From positions 124,001-188,000 of the forward strand of contig JACRPO010000018.1 in assembly GCA_016223165.1 (NCBI GenBank): a stretch of 64,000 nt of DNA, read 5' to 3'. This document shows, one piece after another, positions 42,927-51,171 of the stretch; positions within the stretch are counted from its first letter, which is position 1; every line of letters starts with the position of its first letter. The DNA is from Burkholderiales bacterium. Lineage in GTDB: Bacteria; Pseudomonadota; Gammaproteobacteria; Burkholderiales; Burkholderiaceae_C. The notes beneath the pieces were generated by a model. It had not been told where the DNA came from, did not search any database, and was given only the letters and a program-made list of their open reading frames with translations. Position numbers and translations under genes: made by a program.

Positions 42927-44099
42927 ATGAGCAAACACACCCGCCGCGACCTGACCTTCATCACCCGCACCGACCCCGATACCGGCGCCTCGGTCACCCG
43001 CCTCACCCCGCGCGACGTGACATGCCATCGCAACTACTTCTACCAGAAGTGCTTCACCGGCGATGGCAAGCGCCTGATCTTCGGCGCCGAGTTCGGCCCC
43101 GACATCGGGGACCCGGCCCATCCGAACTGGAACTACCACCTGCTCGACCTCGAGAGCCGCACCGCGCTGCAGCTCACCGAAGGCGCACGCGAGAACACCT
43201 TCGGCGGCTTCCTGAGCCCGGACGACCGCCATCTCTACTTCGTGCGCGGCGAGCGGCACCTGATCCGCCTGCACCTGGACACGCTGGCCGAGGACGTGGT
43301 CTACACCGTGCCCGCGAGCCACGTCGGCTACGGCACCTGGGTCGCCAACAGCGCCTGCACGAAGCTGGTGGGCATCGAGATCGCCGCCGACGACTGGTTC
43401 CCGCTCACCGACTGGCAGAAGTTCAACGAGATGTTCCACGCCAAGCCGCGCTGCCGGCTCTTCAGCGTCGACCTCGCGAACGGCCGGCAGCAGGTCATCC
43501 TCGAGCAACGCGGCTGGCTCGGCCACCCGCAATACCGCCCCTTCGACGACCGCACCGTCGCCTATTGCCACGAAGGCCCGCACGACCTGATCGATGCGCG
43601 CATGTGGTTCATCGACGAGGACGGCACGAACCGCCGCTGCGGCAAGGTGCACGAGCGTGGCGAGAGCTGCACGCACGAGTTCTGGGTGCCCGACGGCAGC
43701 GCCATGATCTATGTCAGCTACAAGCACGACTCGCCCGAGCGCTGGATCTGCAGCCTCGACCCGGCGACGCTCGCCAACCGCGTGCTGACGGCGATGCCGC
43801 CCTGCTCGCACCTGATGAGCAACCACGACGGCACGCTCCTCGTCGGCGACGGCTGCGGCACCGCCGCCGGCGGCAGCAACGCGATGGCCAGCGGCGACCC
43901 CTTCCTGCACCTGTTCGACCTGCGGCGCGGCCGCACGGTGCGCCTGGCGCATCACGACAGCAGCTGGGGCGTCTACAAGAGCAACCGCCAGGTCACGCAC
44001 CCGCATCCCTCGTTCTCGCCGGACGAGCGCCACGTGCTCTTCAGCGCCGACGGCGACGGCGAGCCCGGGCTCTATCTGGTGGAGATGGCGGCGGCGTGA
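42927..44099 (+). CDS. ogl: oligogalacturonate lyase, PL22 family
   Basis: The 390-residue cytoplasmic seven-bladed beta-propeller enzyme matches Ogl in length (388 in Dickeya) and in key parts: LTPRDVTCHRNYFYQKCFT, SCTHEFWVPDGS, PPCSHLMSNHDGTL and the metal-binding QVTHPHPSFSPDE. It splits short oligogalacturonides into 4,5-unsaturated monomers that feed KdgF and KduI. No signal peptide is present, consistent with action after TogMNAB import. The stop overlaps the GTG start of the pectinesterase gene (GTGA). Confidence 0.94.
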   Translation: MSKHTRRDLTFITRTDPDTGASVTRLTPRDVTCHRNYFYQKCFTGDGKRLIFGAEFGPDIGDPAHPNWNYHLLDLESRTALQLTEGARENTFGGFLSPDDRHLYFVRGERHLIRLHLDTLAEDVVYTVPASHVGYGTWVANSACTKLVGIEIAADDWFPLTDWQKFNEMFHAKPRCRLFSVDLANGRQQVILEQRGWLGHPQYRPFDDRTVAYCHEGPHDLIDARMWFIDEDGTNRRCGKVHERGESCTHEFWVPDGSAMIYVSYKHDSPERWICSLDPATLANRVLTAMPPCSHLMSNHDGTLLVGDGCGTAAGGSNAMASGDPFLHLFDLRRGRTVRLAHHDSSWGVYKSNRQVTHPHPSFSPDERHVLFSADGDGEPGLYLVEMAAA

Positions 44100-45313
44100 G
44101 CGCCTGCCGCGCGGCCACGCTGCTGTGGCTGGCCGCCGCGGCGCTGCCCTGGGCGCCGGGAGTGCAGACGGCCGAGCCGCCGGCGGCGCTGCCGCGGGCC
44201 GCCGCGGCCACGGGTCGCGAGCCGCGACCACAGCTCACCGCCGAGGATGCCGCGCGCCACCGCATCGCCGACTACCTGGCGCAGGGGCCTGGCGCGTTCG
44301 AGCCGCTCACGCGCGCGGTGATCGACGCGATGGCTGCCGACTGGGTGGTCGACGCGGCCGGCACCGGCACGCACCGCAGCGTGCAGGCCGCTATCGATGC
44401 GGTGCCCGCCGCGGGCGCGGATGTGCGCGCGGGTGCGGGCGTGCGGCGGTTCGTCATCGACATCCGCCCGGGCACCTACCGCGAGGCGCTGTGCGTGCGC
44501 GACAAGGCGCCGCTGCTGCTGCGCGGCGTGGCCGCCGACCCCGCCGCGGTGCGTCTGGTGGAAGGGCGCTGGAACGGCCGCCCCAAGCGCGCCGGCGAGC
44601 CGGCGCACCCTTGTTTCCCGGCGCTGGAGGCAACGTCGCACGGCACCAGCGGCAGCACGAGCGTAGCCCTGTTCAGCGACGATGTCGTCGTGGCCCATCT
44701 GACCGTGGCCAACGATGCCACCGAGGGTGGGGCCAGCGTCGAAGGCGGCACGCAGGCCGTCGCGCTCACCACCGCCGGCGACCGCATCCAGCTCGAGAAC
44801 CTGCGCCTCACGAGCCACCACGACACCTTCTACGCGCGACGGCGCGAGCGCGAGCGGCCGGCGCGCGTCTTCGTGCGTGCCAGCTTCATCGCCGGCGACG
44901 TCGACTTCGTGTTCGGCAACGCCACGCTCGTCATCGCCGGCAGCACGCTGCACAGCCGCGCTGATCGCCAAGGTGAGCGCCGCGGCGCGGCGGCGGGCGG
45001 CATCGTGCTGGCGCCGAGCACCCCACCCGCGGTGCCGCTCGGCTTCCTCGTCACGCACAGCCGCTTCACCGCCGACGCGGCGCACCTCGCGAGCAAACGC
45101 GGCCACGTGGCGCTCGGCCGCGCCTGGGACCAGGGCGTGGCGCGCGGCCGCTGGGCGGCTGGCGAGTCGCCAAACGGGCAGGCGCTGGTGCGCGAGAGCG
45201 AACTCGGCGTGCACATCGGCCCGTGGGTCGACTCGACCGCAGCGCGCCCGGCCCCCGCGGTGGGCGCCGAGGCGCATCGGCTCGCCGAGTTCCGCAACCG
45301 GAGTGCGCCATGA
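44096..45313 (+). CDS. pemA: pectinesterase, CE8 family
   Basis: The 405-residue secreted enzyme removes methyl esters from pectin. It starts at GTG overlapping the ogl stop, which opens a signal peptide (MSACRAATLLWLAAAALPW). CE8 features are GTGTHRSVQAAIDAVP, DIRPGTYREAL, SHHDTFYARRR and the catalytic Asp in AGDVDFVFGNATLV, with ALGRAWDQG near the C-terminus. In CE8 the conserved Arg follows the final strand. Coupling to ogl and to the pectate lyase gene (ATGA) ties demethylation to cutting. Confidence 0.92.
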   Translation: MSACRAATLLWLAAAALPWAPGVQTAEPPAALPRAAAATGREPRPQLTAEDAARHRIADYLAQGPGAFEPLTRAVIDAMAADWVVDAAGTGTHRSVQAAIDAVPAAGADVRAGAGVRRFVIDIRPGTYREALCVRDKAPLLLRGVAADPAAVRLVEGRWNGRPKRAGEPAHPCFPALEATSHGTSGSTSVALFSDDVVVAHLTVANDATEGGASVEGGTQAVALTTAGDRIQLENLRLTSHHDTFYARRRERERPARVFVRASFIAGDVDFVFGNATLVIAGSTLHSRADRQGERRGAAAGGIVLAPSTPPAVPLGFLVTHSRFTADAAHLASKRGHVALGRAWDQGVARGRWAAGESPNGQALVRESELGVHIGPWVDSTAARPAPAVGAEAHRLAEFRNRSAP

Positions 45314-46743
45314 GGCGGCGGCGCGTCCTCTGCGGCGCTGCGGGCGCTGTCGGCGCTGCGGGCGCCAGGCGCGTTGCGGGCGCGGCCCGCATGGCGACGG
45401 TGGCCGCCGGCGCCATCGCAGGCTTCGGGCCGCTGGCGGGCTGCGCCGTGGCGCAAGCGCAGGCGCAGGCGCAGGCGCAGGTGCAAACCTCGGGCGCCGC
45501 CGCGCCGCACCGGTGGCCGGCCGAGGCCGACGGCTTCGCAGCGCTCGATGGCGGCACAGCCGCGCTGGACGGCGTCGCCGCCGCACGCCGCTTCGACATC
45601 CGCAGCCGCGCCGAGCTCGACGCCGCGCTGCGCCTGGGCGACCAGCCCAAACTGCTGCGCATCCACGGTCGCATCGACCTGGCGGTCGGCCGGGGCGCGG
45701 CCGCCTTCGCCGACCCGGCCTTCGATTTCGACGCCTACTGCCGCGCCTACGCGCCCGAGGCCTGGGGTCGGCGGCCTCCGACCGGTGCGCTCGAGGAGGC
45801 CCGCCAACGCTCGGCGCGCCGCCAGGCCGAGGCCGTGGTGGTGCCGCTGCCGCCGCACACCACGCTCGTCGGCGCGACGCCCGACGCCGGCTTCGCCGAC
45901 GGCACACTGATGCTCGACGGGGCGCACCACGTCGTGCTGCGCGGCCTGCACTTCCATGGCGTGCAAGACCATTTCCCGGCCTGGGATCCGCTGGACGGCG
46001 CGCGCGGCGAATGGAACTCGGACTACGACGCCGTGGCGCTGCGCCGCAGCCACCACGTCTGGGTCGATCACTGCCACTTCGAGAGTGCCTGGCCGGCACG
46101 CCAGCAGGTCTTCGAGCGCCTGCTGCAAAGCAACGACGGCCTGCTTGACATCACGCGCGCCAGCGACCTCGTCACGGTGTCCTGGTGCCGCTTCGCCGGC
46201 CACGACAAGACCATGCTCATCGGCGGCAGCGACAACCACCGCGACGACGATGGGCGCCTGCGCGTCAGCCTGCACCACAACCTGTGGCTGCGCTGCGCCG
46301 AGCGCACGCCGCGCGTGCGCTACGGCCGCGTGCACCTGGCCAACAACCTCTTCGTGCTGCCCGCGGCAGGGGCCTACGGCTACTCGATCGGCCTCGGCCA
46401 CCGTGCGCGCATCGCCTGCGAGGCCAATGTCTGGGAGAGCGGCGCCGGCGTCGCCGATGCGCGCCTCGTGCGCGTGCTCGCGCGCTCGCTCGAAGACGTG
46501 CAGTTCAGCGACAGCGGCTCGCTGCACAACGGCCGCGCGATCCGGCTCGGCGACGTGCTGCGCGGCGCCCACCCGCCGCCGGCAGCGGCAGCCCACCCGC
46601 CTGCGGCTGCGGCAGCCCATCCGCCGCCGCCGGCGGCGGTCGCCCCCGCCGACTTCGCCCCGCCACCGGTGCGCGGGCTGGTGGCCGCGAGCGAGGTGGC
46701 CGGCCTCGTCCGTGCCGGCGCAGGTGCGCACGCTTCCTCCTGA
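45310..46743 (+). CDS. secreted pectate lyase, PL1 family (PelA/E-like)
   Basis: The 477-residue protein carries the classical PL1 core: LHFHGVQDHF, HHVWVDHCHFES with Ca-binding Asp, DLVTVSWCRFAGHDKTMLIG, and the catalytic Arg region ERTPRVRYGRVHLANNLF. It cleaves demethylated polygalacturonate with Ca2+. The N-terminus is basic and Ala/Gly-rich, ending in a lipobox-like LAGC at about residue 45; an internal ATG at residue 28 would give a shorter lipoprotein signal. It has an (AQ)n stretch after the signal and a His-Pro-Pro-Ala-rich triple repeat near the C-terminus. The start overlaps the pectinesterase stop. Confidence 0.9.
   Translation: MRRRRVLCGAAGAVGAAGARRVAGAARMATVAAGAIAGFGPLAGCAVAQAQAQAQAQVQTSGAAAPHRWPAEADGFAALDGGTAALDGVAAARRFDIRSRAELDAALRLGDQPKLLRIHGRIDLAVGRGAAAFADPAFDFDAYCRAYAPEAWGRRPPTGALEEARQRSARRQAEAVVVPLPPHTTLVGATPDAGFADGTLMLDGAHHVVLRGLHFHGVQDHFPAWDPLDGARGEWNSDYDAVALRRSHHVWVDHCHFESAWPARQQVFERLLQSNDGLLDITRASDLVTVSWCRFAGHDKTMLIGGSDNHRDDDGRLRVSLHHNLWLRCAERTPRVRYGRVHLANNLFVLPAAGAYGYSIGLGHRARIACEANVWESGAGVADARLVRVLARSLEDVQFSDSGSLHNGRAIRLGDVLRGAHPPPAAAAHPPAAAAAHPPPPAAVAPADFAPPPVRGLVAASEVAGLVRAGAGAHASS
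45451..45486. repeat. 6-bp tandem repeat (six units) in pel, encoding an AQ stretch
   Basis: Six units of the GCGCAG type, the first and last slightly varied, encode Ala-Gln dipeptides directly after the signal region of the pectate lyase. Confidence 0.88.
46567..46638. repeat. 24-bp tandem repeat (three copies) in pel, encoding AHPP-rich units
   Basis: Three 24-bp units, each starting GCCCA(C/T)CCGCC, follow without gaps and encode repeats of Ala-His-Pro-Pro followed by Ala/Pro runs near the C-terminus of the pectate lyase. Confidence 0.9.
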
Positions 46744-46761
46744 TCCGCGATCAGAGAGACA

Positions 46762-47619
46762 ATGGAATCTGAAACGACGGCCCGCCGGAATCGAAACATG
46801 AGCGACGACGACAGCTTCGACCCCAAGCAACCCGAGTCCGTGGCGGCCGTGCTCAAGGTCTTCGTGATCCTGCAGGCACTGGGCGAGCGCAACGAGACCG
46901 GCATCTCCGAGCTCTCGGTGCGCCTGGCGATGCCCAAGGCCACCGTCTACCGCTTCCTGCAGACGATGAAGACACTGGGCTACGTGCGCCAGGAGTCCGA
47001 CAGCGAGCGCTACGGCCTGACGATGCGCATGTTCGAGCTCGGCGCCAAGGCGCTGCGCTACCCCGACCTCATCGAGCTGGCCAAGGCGCACATGCAGGCG
47101 CTGGCCGACGCCACCGGCGAGACGGTGCACCTGGGCATGCTGATCGACAGCGAGATCATCTACGTGCACAAGGTCGACTCGCGGCACATGCTCGGCATGT
47201 ACTCGCGCGTCGGAAGGCGCGCGCCGCTGCACTGCACCGCCATCGGCAAGGTGCTGATGGCCTGGGAGCAGGACGACCGGCGCAAGCAGGTGCTGGCCGG
47301 CTGCGACTTCAAGCGCTTCCGCGACAAGACGATCACCTCGCGCAAGGACTTCGAGCGCGAGCTCGAGCGCACGCGCGCGCAGGGCTACGGCCAGGACCGC
47401 GAGGAGTTCGACGATCACATCCGCTGCACGGCCATCCCCATCTTCGACCGCCACAACCACGTCGTCGCCGGCCTGAGCGTTTCCTTCCCCACCTTCCGCT
47501 ACGACGAAGCGGCCGAACCCAAGCTCGTGTCCATGCTGCGGGACGCGAGCCGCGATATCTCCCAGCAGTTGGGCTGCACGGTCTTTCCGCTCGAGCCGCA
47601 GGGCAAGGCCCGGCGCTAG
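46762..47619 (+). CDS. kdgR: KdgR, IclR-family repressor of pectin/uronate genes
   Basis: The IclR-type regulator (285 residues from the ATG at 46762) is strikingly similar to enterobacterial KdgR: KQPESVAAVLKVFVILQALGE, the winged HTH ISELSVRLAMPKATVYRFLQ, MKTLGYVRQES, YSRVGRRAPLHCTAIGKVL in the effector domain and GLSVSFPTFRY. KdgR releases DNA on binding KDG. An in-frame ATG at 46798 (MSDDDSFDPKQPES) aligns better with the E. coli start; the upstream ATG has AGAGAG before it, so both are possible. It sits only 18 bp after the pectate lyase gene, at the distal part of the operon it should control. Confidence 0.93.
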   Translation: MESETTARRNRNMSDDDSFDPKQPESVAAVLKVFVILQALGERNETGISELSVRLAMPKATVYRFLQTMKTLGYVRQESDSERYGLTMRMFELGAKALRYPDLIELAKAHMQALADATGETVHLGMLIDSEIIYVHKVDSRHMLGMYSRVGRRAPLHCTAIGKVLMAWEQDDRRKQVLAGCDFKRFRDKTITSRKDFERELERTRAQGYGQDREEFDDHIRCTAIPIFDRHNHVVAGLSVSFPTFRYDEAAEPKLVSMLRDASRDISQQLGCTVFPLEPQGKARR

Positions 47620-47653
47620 AGTCCGGGGCCCTCCCGCACAAGGGGCGCGCTCC

Positions 47654-48994
47654 ATGACCCACGCCACGCCTCGCGTCGCCACCCTGCAGGCCATTCCCGT
47701 CGCCGGGCGCGACGGCATGCTGCTCAACCTGTCGGGCGCGCACGCCCCGTTCTTCACGCGCAACCTGCTCGTGCTCACCGACAGCGCCGGGCGCACCGGC
47801 GTCGGCGAGGTGCCCGGCGGCGAGAAGATCCGCCAGACCCTGGAAGACGCGCGCGAGCTGATCGTCGGCCGGCCGGTGGCTGACGTGCAGGCGGTGCTGA
47901 ATCGCCTGCGCGAGGCCTTCGCCGACCGCGACGCCGGCGGCCGCGGCCAGCAGACCTTCGACCTGCGCACGACCATCCATGCCGTGACGGCGGTGGAGAG
48001 CGCGCTGCTCGACCTGCTCGGCCAGCACCTCGGGCTGCCGGTGGCGGCGCTGCTCGGCGAGGGCCAGCAGCGCGAGAGCGTGCAGATGCTCGGCTACCTC
48101 TTCTTCGTCGGCGACCGCACGAAGACGAACCTGCCCTATGTCGACCCGACCGACGAGCCCGAAACGGCCGACGGCTGGGCACGCATCCGCCACGCCGAGG
48201 CGTTGACGCCGGCGGCCATCGTGCGCCAAGCCGAGGCGGCGCAGGCGCGCTACGGCTTCGAGGACTTCAAGCTCAAGGGTGGCGTGCTCGAAGGCGTCGC
48301 CGAGGTCGAGGCGATCCGTGCGCTGCACGAGCGTTTCCCGAAGGCGCGCATCACGCTCGACCCCAACGGTGGCTGGTTGCTGAAGGACGCCGTGCGCCTG
48401 CTGCGCGACCAGCGCGCCGTGCTCGCCTACGCCGAGGACCCCTGCGGGGCCGAGGACGGCTTCAGCGGCCGCGAGGTGATGGCCGAGTTTCGCCGCGCCA
48501 CCGGCCTGCCGACGGCCACCAACATGGTCGCCACCGACTGGCGGCAGATGGTGCATGCGCTCGCGCTGCAAAGCGTGGACATCCCGCTCGCCGACCCGCA
48601 CTTCTGGACCATGGCCGGCAGCGTGCGCGTGGCGCAGACCTGCCGCGACTGGGGCCTCACCTGGGGCTCGCACAGCAACAACCACTTCGACGTCTCGCTG
48701 GCGATGTTCACGCATGTCGGCGCCGCCGCGCCGGGCCGGGTGACGGCCATCGACACGCATTGGATCTGGCAGGACGGGCAGCGCCTGACGAAGCATCCGC
48801 TGCAGATCGTCGGCGGGCGCGTCGCGGTGCCGGCGAAGCCGGGCCTCGGTGTCGAGCTCGACATGGCCGAGGTGGAGAAGGCGCACGCGCTGTACCGCCA
48901 GCATGGCCTCGGGGCGCGCGACGACGCCGTCGCGATGCAGTTCCTGCTGCCGGGCTGGCGCTTCGATCCCAAGCGGCCCTGCCTCGTGCGCTGA
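47654..48994 (+). CDS. gudD: glucarate dehydratase (GudD), enolase superfamily
   Basis: At 446 residues it has exactly the E. coli GudD length and shows near-continuous similarity: NLSGAHAPFFTRN, ADRDAGGRGQQTFDLRTT, catalytic Lys in DFKLKGG, metal ligands in ITLDPNGGW and AYAEDPCGAE, TGLPTATNMVATDWRQM, the catalytic His in WGSHSNNHFD and KRPCLVR at the C-terminus. It dehydrates D-glucarate (and L-idarate) to 5-keto-4-deoxyglucarate. It follows kdgR by 34 bp and precedes an aldolase gene. GudD itself does not normally take galactarate, which matters for the pathway. Confidence 0.96.
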   Translation: MTHATPRVATLQAIPVAGRDGMLLNLSGAHAPFFTRNLLVLTDSAGRTGVGEVPGGEKIRQTLEDARELIVGRPVADVQAVLNRLREAFADRDAGGRGQQTFDLRTTIHAVTAVESALLDLLGQHLGLPVAALLGEGQQRESVQMLGYLFFVGDRTKTNLPYVDPTDEPETADGWARIRHAEALTPAAIVRQAEAAQARYGFEDFKLKGGVLEGVAEVEAIRALHERFPKARITLDPNGGWLLKDAVRLLRDQRAVLAYAEDPCGAEDGFSGREVMAEFRRATGLPTATNMVATDWRQMVHALALQSVDIPLADPHFWTMAGSVRVAQTCRDWGLTWGSHSNNHFDVSLAMFTHVGAAAPGRVTAIDTHWIWQDGQRLTKHPLQIVGGRVAVPAKPGLGVELDMAEVEKAHALYRQHGLGARDDAVAMQFLLPGWRFDPKRPCLVR

Positions 48995-49068
48995 GCCGCC
49001 CGCCCCAACGACCGACTCGGCCCGACAGAGTCAGCCCGAACGCTCAACCCGAACGAAGCGAGGACCCC

Positions 49069-49833
49069 ATGCGAGAGAACCGCCTGCGCACCCTGTGGAA
49101 GGCCGACAAGGCCGCCATCAACGGCTGGCTCGCCGTGCCCAGCAGCTTCAGTGCCGAGGTGATGGCGCAGCAGGGCTGGGACACGCTGACCGTCGACATG
49201 CAGCATGGCGTCATCGACTACCCGGCGATGCTCGGCATGCTGCAGGCCATCAGCACCACGGCCACGGTGCCCGTGGTGCGCGTGCCGTGGCTCGAGCCGG
49301 GCATCATCATGAAGAGCCTCGACGCCGGCGCCTACGGCATCATCTGCCCGATGGTGAACACGCGCGACGACGCGGCGCGGCTCGTCGCGTACACGCACTA
49401 TGCGCCGCGCGGCACGCGCAGCTTCGGGCCCATCCGCGCCTCGATGTACGGCGGGCCCGACTACGCCGAGCGCGCCAACGACACCATCGTCGTGTTCGCG
49501 ATGATCGAGACGGCGCAGGCGCTGGACAACCTCGACGCCATCCTGTCGGTCGAGGGGCTCGACGCCATCTACATCGGGCCCTCGGACCTCTCGCTCGCAC
49601 TCGGTTGCAAGCCGGTGTTCGACGATGTCGAGCCCAAGGCCGCGGAGGCCATCGTGCACATCTGTGCACGCGCCAAGGCGCATGGCGTGGTGGCCGGCAT
49701 CCACAACGGCCGTGCCGACGTGGCCCTGGCGCGCATCGCGATGGGCTACCGCTTCGTCACGCTCGGCTCGGACGCACGCATGCTGGCCAGCGGTTCGCAG
49801 GACCTGCTGGGGGCGATGGGCGGGGTGCGCTGA
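49069..49833 (+). CDS. HpcH/HpaI-family aldolase, probable 5-keto-4-deoxyglucarate aldolase (GarL-like)
   Basis: The 254-residue class II aldolase has the base His in TVDMQHGVIDY, the substrate Arg/loop in VRVPWLEPG and GAYGIICPMVNT, and metal ligands Glu in MIETAQALDN and Asp in YIGPSDLSLALG. HpaI-family enzymes split 2-keto-4-hydroxy acids to pyruvate and an aldehyde. Directly after gudD it most likely cleaves 5-keto-4-deoxyglucarate to pyruvate and tartronate semialdehyde, the GarL reaction (inference from context). The start is 75 bp downstream of the gudD stop and lies close to a purine-rich GCGAGG. Confidence 0.9.
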   Translation: MRENRLRTLWKADKAAINGWLAVPSSFSAEVMAQQGWDTLTVDMQHGVIDYPAMLGMLQAISTTATVPVVRVPWLEPGIIMKSLDAGAYGIICPMVNTRDDAARLVAYTHYAPRGTRSFGPIRASMYGGPDYAERANDTIVVFAMIETAQALDNLDAILSVEGLDAIYIGPSDLSLALGCKPVFDDVEPKAAEAIVHICARAKAHGVVAGIHNGRADVALARIAMGYRFVTLGSDARMLASGSQDLLGAMGGVR

Positions 49834-49860
49834 GCGCTCTCCGAAACGGAGGGGAGGGCT

Positions 49861-49993
49861 GCGAGCCGGGCCGCCGGAAGGGGACATGAGCAGAGCCGAC
49901 CACCCGGCGGCCTCGGCGCGCCACGACTCCCCGTACGCGAGAGCAACAGCCGACGAGCGTGCCGACCGCCCAACGGCCCCGGCGCGCCACGAC
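49861..49993. repeat. intergenic repeat related to the 14.3-14.6 kb element, with internal direct repeat
   Basis: The stretch 49861-49925 is nearly the reverse complement of 14336-14400, and part also matches 14571-14605 directly. Inside it, 49895-49927 and 49961-49993 are 33-bp direct repeats with 4 differences and a 66-bp period. It lies between the aldolase and DODA-type genes, which converge. Short open frames across it are not supported as genes. Confidence 0.82.
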
Positions 49994-50057
49994 CCCGGCA
50001 CGCCACGAATCGCCCGCGCGCGACGACGAAGAGCAAAGCGGTGAGCGACCGCCCGCG

Positions 50058-50942
50058 TCACCCGCGCAATGCTTCAGCGAGGCGCGCCCCGCCGGGCCCG
50101 AATGCATAGGCGTCCATGCCGAGGTCGCCGAAGGTCAGGCTGGCGTGGATGCGCCGCGCGGGCACACCCTGGCCGCCGGCGCCCGCAGCCACGTACCAGG
50201 GCAGCAGGTGCTCGTCGGTGGGGTGCATCAGTTCGGCGTGCGGCGCCGCCTGCCGGTAGGCGAGCAGCTGCGCCCAGTCGCCCGCCTGCGCGCGCTCGGC
50301 GCGCTCGCGGAACCATTCGCGGAAGGCGGTGCTCTCGGGCGTCGCCGGGCGATCGGCGTCGCGCAGGCCGCCGGCGAAGACGCGGCGCAGGTTGTGCGTG
50401 ATGCTGCCGCTGCCCATGACGAGCACGCCCTCGGCGGCCAGCGGCGCCAGCGCTGCGCCGAGCGCGAACAGCCGCTCGGGCGCCCAGTTCGGTGGCCACG
50501 CCAGCGGCAGCACCGGCACGTCGGCCTGCGGGAACATGTAGCGCAGCGGCGTCCAGATGCCGTGGTCGAGCCCGCCTTCGGCGACGACATGGGCCACCAC
50601 TCCCCGCACCGCCAGCAGCGCGGCGACGCGCTGCGCCAGTTCAGGCGCGCCGGGCGCGTCGTAGCGCAGCGTGTAGAGCTCGGGGTCGAAGCCGCCGAAG
50701 TCGTAGACGGCCTCGTGGCGAGGTGCGGCGAGCGGCACCGGCTCGCGGGTCAGGCTGTGTGCCGAGATCGCCACGATGGCCTTCGGGCGGCCGAACTCGC
50801 GTTCGATCGCCGGCCCGAGGCGCTGCATGAACGCACCGGCCTCGCGCGGCTCGAGGGCCGTCATGGGCGAGCCGTGGCTGATGAAGAGCGCCGGCAGGGC
50901 GCGGGTCGAGGCGGGCGTGTCCGTCTTGTCCATGTCCGGCAT
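50058..50942 (-). CDS. 4,5-DOPA-type class III extradiol dioxygenase family protein (YgiD-like)
   Basis: This 294-residue cytoplasmic protein of the LigB superfamily, DODA branch, has metal-binding His in LFISHGSPMTALE and AISAHSLTR, the His in EGGLDHGIWTPLRYMFP and SGSITHNLRRVF. E. coli YgiD, the reference for this branch, cleaves L-DOPA-like catechols; the natural substrate is uncertain. Length is slightly above the usual 260-270 because of an N-terminal extension of about 15 residues. It stands alone, convergent with the aldolase gene and divergent from the permease gene. It is not in the ligAB unit and belongs to a different branch. Confidence 0.87.
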   Translation of the reverse strand: MPDMDKTDTPASTRALPALFISHGSPMTALEPREAGAFMQRLGPAIEREFGRPKAIVAISAHSLTREPVPLAAPRHEAVYDFGGFDPELYTLRYDAPGAPELAQRVAALLAVRGVVAHVVAEGGLDHGIWTPLRYMFPQADVPVLPLAWPPNWAPERLFALGAALAPLAAEGVLVMGSGSITHNLRRVFAGGLRDADRPATPESTAFREWFRERAERAQAGDWAQLLAYRQAAPHAELMHPTDEHLLPWYVAAGAGGQGVPARRIHASLTFGDLGMDAYAFGPGGARLAEALRG

Positions 50943-51171
50943 TGGAGCACCGCGCCGCGCCGGACGGGTTCAACGGCCTTGCATGCTCGGTTCAGGGGCG
51001 GCCGCAAAGATGCGGGCCCGGCCCGCCTCCACCGCACCGGGAGATGCGATTTCGGCTACCGTGGCCGAAGGCGCCGCCGGGCGCCCCGCCCGTTGGGTTC
51101 GAAGGCCGGATCGACGGCCGGATCGGCGGCCCTGGCCCGCGGCCTGATCCGACGGCCTGATCGATGAACCC

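Noticed and set aside
46791..46815. Full KdgR box overlapping the kdgR start
   Set aside because: Only one GAAACA half-site is present; the other half does not match, so no operator is annotated here.
49746..50107. Small ORFs in the 49.9-kb repeat region
   Set aside because: They resemble the products of the 14.4-kb repeat only because the DNA is repeated; no start signal or conserved domain.
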